Positions 1-8,462 of a DNA stretch of 11,764 nt are shown piece by piece. The notes beneath the pieces were generated by a model. That model had not been told where the DNA came from, did not search any database, and worked only from the letters and a program-made list of their open reading frames with translations. This stretch comes from SG8-41 sp036555615 (lineage in GTDB: Bacteria; Pseudomonadota; Gammaproteobacteria; Burkholderiales; SG8-41). Made by a program: the position numbers and the translations under genes. Numbering within the stretch: the stretch's first letter is position 1; every line of letters begins with the position of its first letter. Location: assembly GCA_036555615.1 (NCBI GenBank), contig DATBKZ010000087.1, positions 1 to 11,764 on the forward strand, given 5' to 3'.

Positions 1-2
1 GG

Positions 3-134
3 ACGGATCTGTCGGTTCACTCGCAGGCGCAGCTGAATGCAGTGGCCAGGCGGTTAAATGAACGGCCGCGGAAAACGCTGGACTATGAAACTCCAGCCGA
101 ACGATTTGGCCAATGCGTTGCGTCGGTCGGTTGA
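3..134 (+). CDS. IS30 family transposase, C-terminal fragment (5' end outside window)
   Basis: Forty-three codons in one frame end at TGA 132-134. The visible residues include LSVHSQAQLNAVARRLNERP followed by RKTLDYETPAERF. This is the characteristic C-terminal tail of the DDE integrases of IS30-family elements, where 'LNxRPRKTLxxxTPAE' is strongly conserved. In the full protein this tail follows the catalytic DDE core, which cuts and joins the IS ends. The catalytic residues, the helix-turn-helix region and the start codon are not in the window, so I cannot say whether the gene is functional. The reading frame has no internal stop or frameshift in the visible part. The stop codon sits inside the terminal inverted repeat. 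Confidence 0.85.
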   Translation, partial: TDLSVHSQAQLNAVARRLNERPRKTLDYETPAERFGQCVASVG

Positions 135-141
135 ATCCGCA
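117..141 (+). repeat. Right terminal inverted repeat of the IS30-family element
   Basis: About 25 bases begin with GTTGCGT and end with TTGAATCCGCA, overlapping the transposase stop codon. The layout GTTGCGT, a variable middle, TTGAATC and a terminal CA agrees with what I remember of the IS30 right end. The matching left repeat is not in the window, so the outer boundary is uncertain by a few bases. Confidence 0.55.
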
Positions 142-187
142 GCCGAAAGCTGCCGCCGGTATTGGGGCCGCTGAGGGCCAAGCAGCG

Positions 188-331
188 AAGGAAAATCCTC
201 CCACACCCCCGCCGCTTCGCTTTGCGACCCCTCCTCAGGGGAGCTACTCCTCCCACCACCCCGCTCGCTCATCCCTCACCCCCGCCCTCTCCCGAGCGGA
301 TTGGGGGTCTAGGTTCAGGGCAGGAGGGGAA
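188..331. repeat. C-rich intergenic repeat-like sequence between the IS30 end and prfB
   Basis: The 135-370 stretch has no credible gene. Its middle is strongly C-rich on the + strand, with runs of CCTCCC, CCCCCGCC and CCCTCACCCCCGCCCTCTCC. This style of sequence is commonly dispersed between genes in proteobacteria, where it is often mistranslated as a 'SLTPALSR'-like peptide, as it would be here. Two weak foldbacks are visible. One is a 5-bp stem with a 4-base loop at 228-241. The other is an imperfect long-range pairing of about 273-288 with 316-330. Neither is followed by a T tract, so I do not call a terminator. It is probably a degenerate interspersed repeat; function unknown. Confidence 0.45.
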
Positions 332-341
332 AGTCTCACGT

Positions 342-347
342 TATAAT
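342..347 (+). promoter_or_regulatory. Candidate -10 box of the prfB promoter
   Basis: A perfect TATAAT lies 23 bases before the prfB ATG. No good -35 hexamer is seen at the expected distance (around 319-324), so the assignment rests on the -10 and its position. Transcription would start near 354-355, giving a leader of only about 16 nt. It would drive prfB and probably the three downstream genes. Confidence 0.5.
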
Positions 348-370
348 TCGCCTATTTCCGGAACACGAAA

Positions 371-1475
371 ATGGAAGCAGAACGCATCAACGCCATTAGC
401 CGCCGGCTCTCCGACGTCGCGGGTCGCGCCGCAGAGCTCCGGAGGTATCTTTGACTTCGAGGCCAAGCAGCGCCGCCTGAACGAAGTCGCCAAGCTCGCC
501 GAGGACCCCGCCGTGTGGAGCGACAGCAAGCGCGCGCAGGAACTCGGCCGGGAACGCAAGTCCCTCGAATCACTGGTCCACACCTTCGGCCGCATCGACA
601 GCGGGCTGCGCGATGCGACGGAGCTGTTCGAGATCGCCAAGGCCGAGCGCGACGACGCGACGCTCGCCGCAATCGAGGGCGATGCGCAGGGACTGGACAA
701 GACGGTGGCGGACATGGAGTTCCGCCGCATGTTCTCGAACCCGATGGACCCCAGCAATTGCTTCCTCGACATCCAGGCGGGCTCGGGCGGCACCGAAGCT
801 CAGGACTGGGCGCAGATGCTCGAGCGGATGTACCTGCGTTACTGCGAGCGCAAAGGGTTTCGCGTCGAGCTCCTGGAAGAGTCACCCGGTGAAGTCGCCG
901 GCATCAAGAGTGCATCGCTGAGGGTCAACGGCGATTACGCCTACGGGCACCTGCGCACCGAAAGCGGCGTGCACCGCCTGGTGCGCAAATCGCCGTTCGA
1001 TGCCAACAAGCGTCGCCACACGTCGTTCGCCAGCGTCTTCGTTTATCCGGAGGTGGACGAGACGATCGAGGTCACCATCAATCCCGCCGACCTGCGCATC
1101 GATACGTTCCGCGCATCCGGCGCCGGCGGCCAGCACGTCAACAAGACCGACTCGGCGATCCGCATCACGCATCTTCCGACCAACATAGTGGTGCAATGCC
1201 AGAACGACCGCTCGCAGCACCGCAACCGGGCGGAGGCGATGGCCATGCTCAAGTCGAAGCTCTATGAGCTGGAGCTGCGGAAGCGCCAGGAGGAGAAGCA
1301 GGCGCTGGAGGACACCAAGACCGACATCGCCTGGGGCCACCAGATCCGCTCCTACGTGCTCGATCAGTCGCGCATCAAGGACCTGCGCACGGATGTCGAA
1401 GTCGGCAACACCCAGGCCGTGCTTGACGGCGACCTCGACAAATTCATCGAAGCGAGCTTGAAGCGCGGCGTCTAG
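371..1475 (+). CDS. prfB: Peptide chain release factor 2 (RF2), with programmed +1 frameshift
   Basis: RF2 recognises UGA and UAA in the ribosomal A site and triggers hydrolysis of peptidyl-tRNA. Translation starts at ATG 371 and reads 27 codons to an in-frame TGA at 452-454. A +1 shift there joins the main frame, which starts with GAC at 453 and ends at TAG 1473-1475, giving 367 residues (E. coli RF2 has 365). The anticodon-like tripeptide SPF, diagnostic for RF2 rather than RF1, is at about residues 207-209. The catalytic GGQ is at about 252-254 within RASGAGGQHVNKT. The C-terminal QIRSYVLD...RIKDLRT and FIEASLK stretches are typical of RF2. The residue before GGQ is Ala, unlike the Thr of E. 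coli K-12. The main frame stays open upstream to base 162, but that extension is non-coding intergenic sequence. lysS follows after 13 nt, the usual neighbour; the recJ often found upstream is replaced by IS DNA. Confidence 0.97.
441..455 (+). promoter_or_regulatory. prfB programmed +1 frameshift signal (Shine-Dalgarno-like GGAGG, CTT TGA C)
   Basis: GGAGG at 441-445 is followed by TAT, then the slippery codon CTT (449-451) and the stop TGA (452-454) with C after it. Spacing and order match the known RF2 recoding site. There the internal Shine-Dalgarno sequence pairs with 16S rRNA and tRNA-Leu slips from CUU to UUU. When RF2 is scarce the ribosome pauses at UGA C and shifts +1, making more RF2; when it is abundant, synthesis stops after 27 codons. 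This is autoregulation by translation. The mechanism is known from the family; the signal itself is directly visible. Confidence 0.95.
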
Positions 1476-1488
1476 CCGCCCGGCACCG

Positions 1489-3017
<1,529 letters not shown>

Positions 3018-3018
<1 letters not shown>

Positions 3019-4982
3019 TGGACCAGCCGCTTTGGACGCCCTCCCCCGAGCGCATCGCCCGCGCCAATCTCACGGCGTTCGGGCACCACGTGCGCGAGCG
3101 TTGGGGCGCGGCGCTTGACGACTACGCGGGACTTCACCGCTGGTCCGTCACCGAGCCGGCGCGATTCTGGCAGTCGGTGTGGTCATTCTGCGGCGTGATC
3201 GGCGACACGGGGAGCGGCGCGGCGCTGGCGGACGGGCACCGGATGCCGGGTGCGCGCTGGTTTCCCGAAGCGCGGCTCAACTACGCCGAGAATCTGCTGC
3301 GCCGCCGCGACCGCTCGCCCGCCATCGTGTTCTGGGGCGAGGACCGGCTGAAGAGCACGGTCACCTGCGCCGAACTCTATGACGAGGTATCGCGCCTGGC
3401 ACAAGCATTGCGGGAGGCCGGCGTCAAGCCCGCCGACCGCGTTGCCGGCTACATGCCCAACGTTCCCGGCACGGTGATCGCCATGCTGGCAACCGCGAGC
3501 ATCGGCGCGGTCTGGTCCTCGTGCTCCCCCGATTTCGGGGTGCAGGGAGTCCTCGACCGCTTCGGCCAGATCGAGCCGCGCGTCCTGTTCGCCGCGGACG
3601 GGTACTTCTACAACGGCAAGACGATCGATATCCTGCCCCGCCTCGCAGAAGTCGCCGCGAACCTGCCCTCGGTGGAGCGCATCGTCGTCGTGCCCTACAC
3701 GCAGCCGCGGCCGCGCATCTCCCACATTCCCCGGGCAGTGAACGTTCACGATCTGATGGCGCCCCACCGCGCGCGCGAGATCCGGTTCGAGCGGTTTCCC
3801 TTCGACCACCCGCTCTACATCCTCTATTCCTCGGGGACGACGGGGGTGCCGAAGTGCATCGTGCACGGGGCTGGCGGCACGCTGCTGCAGCATTTGAAGG
3901 AGCACCAGCTGCACGTCGATCTCAAGCCGGGCGAGCGCCTGTTTTACTTCACGACCTGCGGCTGGATGATGTGGAACTGGCTTGCCACCGCCCTCGCTTC
4001 GCGCGCGGTCATCGTGCTCTACGACGGCTCGCCGTTCGTTGCCGGCGGCCGGATCCTGTTCGACTTCGCGGATGCCGCGCGCATGACCGTCTTCGGCACG
4101 TCGGCCAAGTTCATCGACAGCGCCGCCAAGGCCGGCTTGCGCCCGCGCCTCTCGCACCGGCTCGCGGCCATGAAAGCCCTGCTATCCACGGGATCACCGC
4201 TTGCACCCGAGGGATTCGACTACGTCTACGGCGAGCTGAAGCGCGACCTCCACCTCGCCTCGATCTCGGGCGGGACCGATCTCATCTCGTGCTTCGTGCT
4301 CGGCAATCCGACCGGGCCCGTGTGGCGCGGCGAGATCCAGGGCCCGGGGCTCGGCATGAAGGTCGAAGTATTCGACGACGCGGGACGGCCGGTACGCCAG
4401 GAAAAGGGCGAGCTGGTGTGCACCGCGCCCTTCCCCTCCATGCCGGTGGGCTTCTGGAACGACCCGGACGGCGCCAAGTACCGCGCCGCCTATTTCGAGA
4501 AGTATCCCGGGGTGTGGTGCCACGGCGACTACATCGAGCAGACGGCGCACGACGGCTACGTGATCTACGGCCGCTCCGACGCCGTGCTTAACCCCGGGGG
4601 GGTGCGCATCGGCACCGCGGAAATCTACCGCCAGGTCGAGAGCCTCGACGAAGTCGTCGAGAGCCTGGTCATCGGCCAGGACTGGCCGCCGGACCGCCCC
4701 ACGGACGTGCGCGTCGTGCTGTTCGTGCGGCTGCGCGACGGGATGCGCCTCGACGACGCGCTCGTGGACAAGATCAAGGCCACGATCCGCGCCAACGCCA
4801 CGCCCCGCCATGTGCCGGCGAAGATCGTGCAGGTGCCGGACATTCCCCGCACGCGCAGCGGCAAGATCGTGGAGCTCGCGGTGCGCAATGTAGTGCACGG
4901 CCGGGCGGTGAAAAATCTCGAGGCGCTCGCCAATCCGGAGGCGCTCGCCCACTACAAGGATCGCGCGGAGCTTGCAGGGTGA
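3018..4982 (+). CDS. Acetoacetate--CoA ligase (acetoacetyl-CoA synthetase)
   Basis: The enzyme activates acetoacetate with ATP and CoA to acetoacetyl-CoA through an acyl-adenylate. The 654-residue protein is of full family length and begins MDQPLWTPSPERIARANLTAF, a typical acetoacetyl-CoA synthetase N-terminus. An ACAS_N-type region comes first, then the AMP-binding domain with YSSGTTGVPK at residues 270-279. The stretch FYFTTCGWMMWNWLATALAS separates this family from acetyl-CoA synthetase. The C-terminal subdomain ends with RTRSGKIVELAVRN, with the adenylation lysine at about K616. ATG 3018 is chosen over the in-frame GTG at 3015 because it forms a TGATG junction with the lysS stop. The next gene overlaps by 4 nt. 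The role is probably recycling of acetoacetate from polyhydroxybutyrate or 3-hydroxybutyrate breakdown, which fits phaC and phaB further along; that link is inference. Confidence 0.93.
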
Positions 4983-5839
4983 CGGCCCTCGCCCTGGCGC
5001 TCATCCTGGCGGCGGCCTTCGTCCACGCGAGCTGGAACTATTTTCTCAAGCGCTCCGGTGGCGGCACCGTCTTCGTATGGCTGTTCGCCACGCTCTCGGC
5101 GCTGATCTACGCGCCGCTCGCGGCGCTCGTCATCTGGTGGCAAAAGCCCGAGTTGGGGTGGGTGCACTACGGCCTGATGCTCGCGAGCGCGGCCCTGCAC
5201 ACGGCCTATTACCTGCTGCTCGACCGGGGCTATCGCAGCGGCGACCTGTCGGTGGTCTACCCGCTGGCGCGCGGCACCGGCCCGCTCATCACGATCGTGT
5301 GCGCCGTGCTGCTGCTGCAGGAGCGCCCGAGCGCGGTTGCGGTGGCGGGCGCGCTGCTCATCGGCGGCGGCGCAGTTGCGCTGACCGGGGATCCGCGCAA
5401 GCTGCGGCAGTCGGGAAACCTTCATGCTGTCGGTTTCGCGCTTCTAACCGGCTGCATGATCGCCAGCTACACGGTGGTGGACAAGGTCGCGGTTGCGGCG
5501 TGGCTCATTCCGCCGCTGGTGCAGGATTGGGCGGCGAACCTGGGGCGGGTGCTCCTCATGACCCCCATGGCGCTGCGCCTGCAGACCGAGATCGTGCCTA
5601 CCTGGCGGCGCGCGAAAAAGGAGATCGTCGCGGTGGCGCTGCTGTGCCCCCTCTCCTACATCCTGGTCCTCACCGCGATGGTGTTCACGCCGGTGAGCTA
5701 TGTCGCGCCCGCGCGCGAGATCAGCATCCTGGTCGCAGCTTTCATGGGAACGCAGCTTCTCGCCGAAGGCGACGCCAGGCGGCGCCTCAGCGCGGCGGCG
5801 GCGATGGTCGCCGGGATCACCTGCCTGGCGCTTGGATAA
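4979..5839 (+). CDS. EamA/DMT-family membrane transporter
   Basis: A 286-residue, very hydrophobic inner-membrane protein with about ten predicted helices in two similar halves, the layout of drug/metabolite transporters with two EamA domains. Helix 1 begins right at the N-terminus and contains VHASWNYFLKRS. The YPLARGTGPLITI stretch before helix 4 and SYVAPAREISILVAAFMG near the end are at the positions where EamA halves carry their conserved proline- and glutamate-containing segments. The substrate cannot be told from sequence; relatives export amino acids, metabolites or drugs. The start is GTG 4979, whose last two bases are shared with the preceding TGA (GTGA overlap), suggesting translational coupling to the ligase gene. 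The stop abuts the bamD stop on the other strand with no spacer. Confidence 0.85.
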   Translation: MTALALALILAAAFVHASWNYFLKRSGGGTVFVWLFATLSALIYAPLAALVIWWQKPELGWVHYGLMLASAALHTAYYLLLDRGYRSGDLSVVYPLARGTGPLITIVCAVLLLQERPSAVAVAGALLIGGGAVALTGDPRKLRQSGNLHAVGFALLTGCMIASYTVVDKVAVAAWLIPPLVQDWAANLGRVLLMTPMALRLQTEIVPTWRRAKKEIVAVALLCPLSYILVLTAMVFTPVSYVAPAREISILVAAFMGTQLLAEGDARRRLSAAAAMVAGITCLALG

Positions 5840-6646
5840 TCACCAGGTCCACGGCCGCCACCACGATGCGCCGGGGCCGCCCCCGTCGCCCTTGAGATAG
5901 CGGCTTTCGGGAAAATTCTTCTTCATCACGCGCTCGGCGTCATTGCGCAGGTCCGTCAGGCCGAGCTTGTCGTAGGCCTGTACCAGGATCACCAGGCCTT
6001 CCTCGTTGGCCGGCGCCCGCGGATAGGTCTTGAGGGCGAACTGGGCGCGATTGGCGGCCGCGACATAGGCGCCACGCTTCATGTAGTAGCGCGCGACGTG
6101 AATCTCATGCGAGGCGAGCGCGTTCACGAGATAGTTCATGCGCGCACGGGCGTCGGGGGCGTAGCGGCTCTCCGGAAAGCGCGTGACCAGCACCTTGAAG
6201 GCCTCGAACGACTCCCGCGCCGCCTTCGGGTCGCGCTCGGTCATGTCCTGCGCGCTGATATACCCCGTCCAGCCCGGGTCCTCGGTGAAATTCGCGAGGC
6301 CCTGCAGGTAATACGCGTAATCGACGTTGGGGTGGTTGGGGTGAAGCTTGATGAAGCGCCCCGCCGCCGCGATCGCCTGCGCCGGCTCGTTGTCCTTGTA
6401 GTAGGCGTAGGCGATCTCGAGCTGGGCCTGCTGCGCGTAGCGCCCGTAGGGATAGCGCGCCTCGAGCTTTTCGTAGAACTTGATCGCCTCCTCGTAATTG
6501 CGGTTGTTGAGCCGGTCCTTGGCCTCCGAATAGAGCCTTTGCGCCGACCAGCCTTTGGTTTCGTCGGGCTCGCCTTCCTGAAAAATGCCGCAGGCGGCGA
6601 CGGCCGCGCCGAGCAAGAACGCTAAACTATATCGAACGATGAGCAC
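5840..6646 (-). CDS. bamD: Outer membrane protein assembly factor BamD (lipoprotein)
   Basis: BamD is the essential lipoprotein partner of BamA in the complex that folds beta-barrel proteins into the outer membrane; older names are ComL and YfiO. The product starts MLIVRYSLAFLLGAAVAAC. This is a lipoprotein signal peptide with lipobox VAAC and acylated Cys19, followed by TPR-type helical repeats: LYSEAKDRLNNRNYEEAIKFYEKL, then ARYPYGRYAQQAQLEIAYAYY, then RFIKLHPNHPNVDYAYYLQGLANF and FPESRYAPDARARMNYLVNALA. The length of 268 residues is close to the usual (E. coli 245). I chose GTG 6646 because GAGAGGG lies 6 nt before it on the minus strand; an in-frame TTG at 6661 is possible but has no ribosome binding site and may lie upstream of the transcript start. 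Divergent from rluD, as in E. coli. Confidence 0.94.
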   Translation of the reverse strand: MLIVRYSLAFLLGAAVAACGIFQEGEPDETKGWSAQRLYSEAKDRLNNRNYEEAIKFYEKLEARYPYGRYAQQAQLEIAYAYYKDNEPAQAIAAAGRFIKLHPNHPNVDYAYYLQGLANFTEDPGWTGYISAQDMTERDPKAARESFEAFKVLVTRFPESRYAPDARARMNYLVNALASHEIHVARYYMKRGAYVAAANRAQFALKTYPRAPANEEGLVILVQAYDKLGLTDLRNDAERVMKKNFPESRYLKGDGGGPGASWWRPWTW

Positions 6647-7643
6647 CGCAATCCCTCTCAAAAATTATAGCCGAGACTTCCCTGCGCCCGAGCCGCTGCG
6701 AATTACCGCACCCGCTTCCTGCGCCGGACTCCGGTTGGACCAGGCGCTCGCGAGATTGTTGCCGCAGTTTTCGCGCAGCCGGCTGGCGCGTTGGGTGCGC
6801 TCGGGGCGGGCGACCGTCGACGGCCTGGCGGTGCTCCCACGGCAGAAGATACAGGGCGGTGAAGTCATCGAGATTCTGCCGGTAACCGAGGCGGCGACGG
6901 CTGCGCACCGGCCGGAAGACATCGCGCTCGATGTGCTGTACGAGGATGACGCCCTGCTGGTCGTCAACAAGACTGCAGGGCTTGTCGTGCATCCCGGCAG
7001 CGGCATCCGGGACGGAACACTGCTCAATGCGCTGCTCCGGCGCGTGCCCGCGCTTGCCGCCATTCCCCGCGCCGGCATCGTGCACCGCCTCGACAAGGAT
7101 ACGAGCGGCCTGCTGGTCGTGGCGAAGACGCTCCCCGCGCAGGCGAGCCTCGTGCGCCAGCTCCAGGCGCGCAGCGTGAAGCGTGAGTATCTCGCGGTGG
7201 CACACGGGCGCATTGCGCGCGGCGGCAGGATCGAGGCGCCCATCGGGCGCCACCCCATCCGGCGCACGCGCATGGCGGTGGTCGCGCGGGGGCGCCACGC
7301 GGTGACGCACTACGAGGTGATTGAACGCCATGCGCACGCCACCGTGCTGCGCTGCCGGCTCGAGACCGGCCGCACGCACCAGATCCGCGTGCATTTGAGC
7401 ACCATCGGACACCCGCTCATCGGCGATCCCACCTATGGCAAACGCGGCGGCGTCCCGTTCCCGCGGCAGGCGCTCCATGCCGAGCGGCTGGCATTGGTTC
7501 ACCCCGGGACCGGAAAGACAATGGAATGGCATGTGGAACCGCCCGCCGACATGCAGGCGTTGATTGCGGCTCTGCGCCGCGAAGACGCGCACGCTGGCGC
7601 CGGCTCGCGAATCACGGGGCTCGATTTACGCCGCACCAGATGA
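6639..7643 (+). CDS. rluD: 23S rRNA pseudouridine synthase, RluD type
   Basis: RluD-type enzymes convert uridines 1911, 1915 and 1917 in helix 69 of 23S rRNA to pseudouridine, aiding ribosome assembly. The 334-residue protein has an N-terminal S4 RNA-binding domain (about residues 31-75, with LRLDQALARLLPQFSRSRLARWVRSG). The RluA-family catalytic domain follows, with VNKTAGLVVHPG and GIVHRLDKDTSGLLVVAKT, the catalytic Asp being about D152. The later part contains RLETGRTHQIRVHL and HPLIGDPTYG. I chose ATG 6639 because the protein then matches the family length; an in-frame ATG at 6585 would overlap bamD much further. The ribosome binding site is poor. The gene overlaps the bamD 5' end by 8 bases and pgeF by 4 bases (ATGA). 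The bamD/rluD/pgeF order supports RluD over RluC or RluA. Confidence 0.92.
   Translation: MSTAIPLKNYSRDFPAPEPLRITAPASCAGLRLDQALARLLPQFSRSRLARWVRSGRATVDGLAVLPRQKIQGGEVIEILPVTEAATAAHRPEDIALDVLYEDDALLVVNKTAGLVVHPGSGIRDGTLLNALLRRVPALAAIPRAGIVHRLDKDTSGLLVVAKTLPAQASLVRQLQARSVKREYLAVAHGRIARGGRIEAPIGRHPIRRTRMAVVARGRHAVTHYEVIERHAHATVLRCRLETGRTHQIRVHLSTIGHPLIGDPTYGKRGGVPFPRQALHAERLALVHPGTGKTMEWHVEPPADMQALIAALRREDAHAGAGSRITGLDLRRTR
6653..6659 (-). promoter_or_regulatory. Ribosome binding site deciding the bamD start
   Basis: On the minus strand GAGAGGG lies 6 nt before GTG 6646 and downstream of the TTG at 6661. It therefore favours the GTG start and the shorter signal peptide. Confidence 0.55.
6664..6669 (-). 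promoter_or_regulatory. Candidate -10 box of the bamD promoter, inside the rluD 5' coding region
   Basis: On the minus strand this is a perfect TATAAT, 17 bases before the bamD GTG. Transcription would start near 6657, leaving a leader of about ten bases that includes part of the GAGAGGG ribosome binding site. No convincing -35 box is visible. The hexamer falls within codons 9-11 of rluD. Confidence 0.5.
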
Positions 7644-8380
7644 CGACTCCCCACCCTGACTGGATTCTCCCCGACTGGCCCGCGCCGGCGAGCGTCAAGG
7701 CGCTCATCACCACTCGGGCGGGTGGCGTCAGCACGGGGCCGTTCGCGAGCTTCAATCTTGGCTTGCGCACGGGCGACGACCCGCGCGCGGTCGCCGCCAA
7801 TCGCGACCGGCTGTATGCGCTCCTGCCCCGGCAGCCGGCCTGGCTGCGCCAGGTGCACGGCGCGCGCGCCGTCCGCGCCGACGAGACGGCGGACGAGGCG
7901 GAGGCTGACGCAGCGATCACGCAGCGCCCGGGCACTGTGTGCGCCGTGCTGGTGGCGGACTGCATACCCGTGCTGCTCGCCGACCGCTCCGGGACCACCG
8001 TTGGCATTGCCCACGCGGGCTGGCGCGGTCTCGCCCGTGGCGTCATCGAGAACACGGTGCTTGAAATGGGCGGCGAGCCGAGCCGCCTCCTCGCCTACCT
8101 CGGCCCGGGCATCGGACCGGAAGCCTTCGAGGTCGGCGGCGACGTGCGCGAAGCGTTCCTCGCGCGCGATCCCGGCGCAGCAGCGGCGTTCGTGCCGCAG
8201 GCCGCGGGCAAGTGGCGTGCCGACCTCTTTCAGCTCGCCCGCCAATGTCTGGAGCGGGCCGGCGTGTCCGAGATTTACGGCGGAGCACTGTGCACGTATT
8301 CGGACACGCGGCGCTTTTTCTCCTACCGGCGTAGCCGCACGACGGGGCGCATGGCGGCGCTCATCTGGCGGAAGGGCTGA
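7640..8380 (+). CDS. pgeF: Peptidoglycan editing factor PgeF / multicopper polyphenol oxidase (laccase)-domain protein
   Basis: This is the YfiH family. It is annotated historically as laccase and now linked to removal of wrongly incorporated L-Ser from peptidoglycan precursors and to purine nucleoside phosphorylase or adenosine deaminase activity in relatives. The 246-residue protein has the family's metal-binding triad in the expected order: H73 in RQVHGARAV, C108 in VADCIPVLLADR and H125 in AHAGWRGLARGV. These are within two positions of the triad in E. coli YfiH. GPGIGPEAFEVGGDV and TYSDTRRFFSYRR are further family signatures. ATG 7640 overlaps the rluD TGA by 4 nt, so translation is probably coupled to rluD. 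The gene order matches E. coli. The true physiological substrate here is not decidable from sequence. Confidence 0.9.
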   Translation: MTTPHPDWILPDWPAPASVKALITTRAGGVSTGPFASFNLGLRTGDDPRAVAANRDRLYALLPRQPAWLRQVHGARAVRADETADEAEADAAITQRPGTVCAVLVADCIPVLLADRSGTTVGIAHAGWRGLARGVIENTVLEMGGEPSRLLAYLGPGIGPEAFEVGGDVREAFLARDPGAAAAFVPQAAGKWRADLFQLARQCLERAGVSEIYGGALCTYSDTRRFFSYRRSRTTGRMAALIWRKG

Positions 8381-8396
8381 CCCGTCGTGCGCCGCA

Positions 8397-8406
8397 AGCC
8401 ATGGCT
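8397..8406. promoter_or_regulatory. 10-bp perfect palindrome at the -35 position of the ZIP/phaC promoter
   Basis: AGCCATGGCT reads the same on both strands and covers the place where a -35 hexamer would sit, 16 bases before the TATAAT at 8423. It could be a small operator, but a 10-bp palindrome can arise by chance in this composition and no regulator is indicated. Confidence 0.2.
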
Positions 8407-8422
8407 CATCAGGCAAATCACG

Positions 8423-8428
8423 TATAAT
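8423..8428 (+). promoter_or_regulatory. Candidate -10 box for the ZIP transporter-phaC-phaB operon
   Basis: A perfect TATAAT lies in the 82-base gap after pgeF, 34 bases before the ZIP ATG. No consensus -35 is present around 8400-8405, suggesting help from an activator or a weak promoter. Two copies of TTCCGCG, at 8428-8434 and 8439-8445, follow one helical turn apart, over the likely transcription start. Confidence 0.5.
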
Positions 8429-8462
8429 TCCGCGCCTCTTCCGCGATGAGCCCGGTCCCCTC

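Larger units (their letters stand above)
1..141 (+). mobile_element. Right end of an IS30-family insertion sequence (partial, cut by window edge)
   Basis: The segment holds the C-terminal end of an IS30-type transposase and a terminal inverted repeat that overlaps the stop codon, an arrangement usual for this family. The right boundary near 141 is inferred: the end sequence (GTTGCGT at 117-123 and TTGAATC at 131-137, ending in CA) follows the pattern I recall for the right end of IS30 itself. The left part lies outside the window, so neither intactness nor a target duplication can be judged. Family assignment is fairly sure; the exact element is not identified. Confidence 0.8.

Noticed and set aside
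228..241. Small hairpin as a rho-independent terminator after the IS
   Set aside because: The stem is only 5 bp and no T tract follows.
54..272. Minus-strand open frame across the IS30 end and the C-rich block
   Set aside because: It is antisense to the transposase tail and reads into repeat-like DNA, with no recognisable domain or ribosome binding site.
162..452. Upstream extension of the prfB main frame, giving a 437-residue protein
   Set aside because: The extension runs through C-rich intergenic DNA and ignores the ATG 371 / TGA 452 frameshift layout that defines RF2. Its peptide is low-complexity and unlike any RF2 N-terminus.
3183..4157. 324-residue minus-strand open frame opposite the acetoacetyl-CoA synthetase
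   Set aside because: It mirrors the codons of the sense gene, with an His/Arg/Asp-rich shadow composition and no domain; the sense gene has all family motifs.
4972..5895. 307-residue frame overlapping the EamA transporter
   Set aside because: It is an Arg/Gly/Ala-rich shadow in another frame, whereas the chosen frame has ten clear membrane helices.
6585..6638. Earlier in-frame ATG as the rluD start
   Set aside because: It would add 18 residues absent from typical RluD and overlap bamD by over 60 bases; no ribosome binding site supports it.
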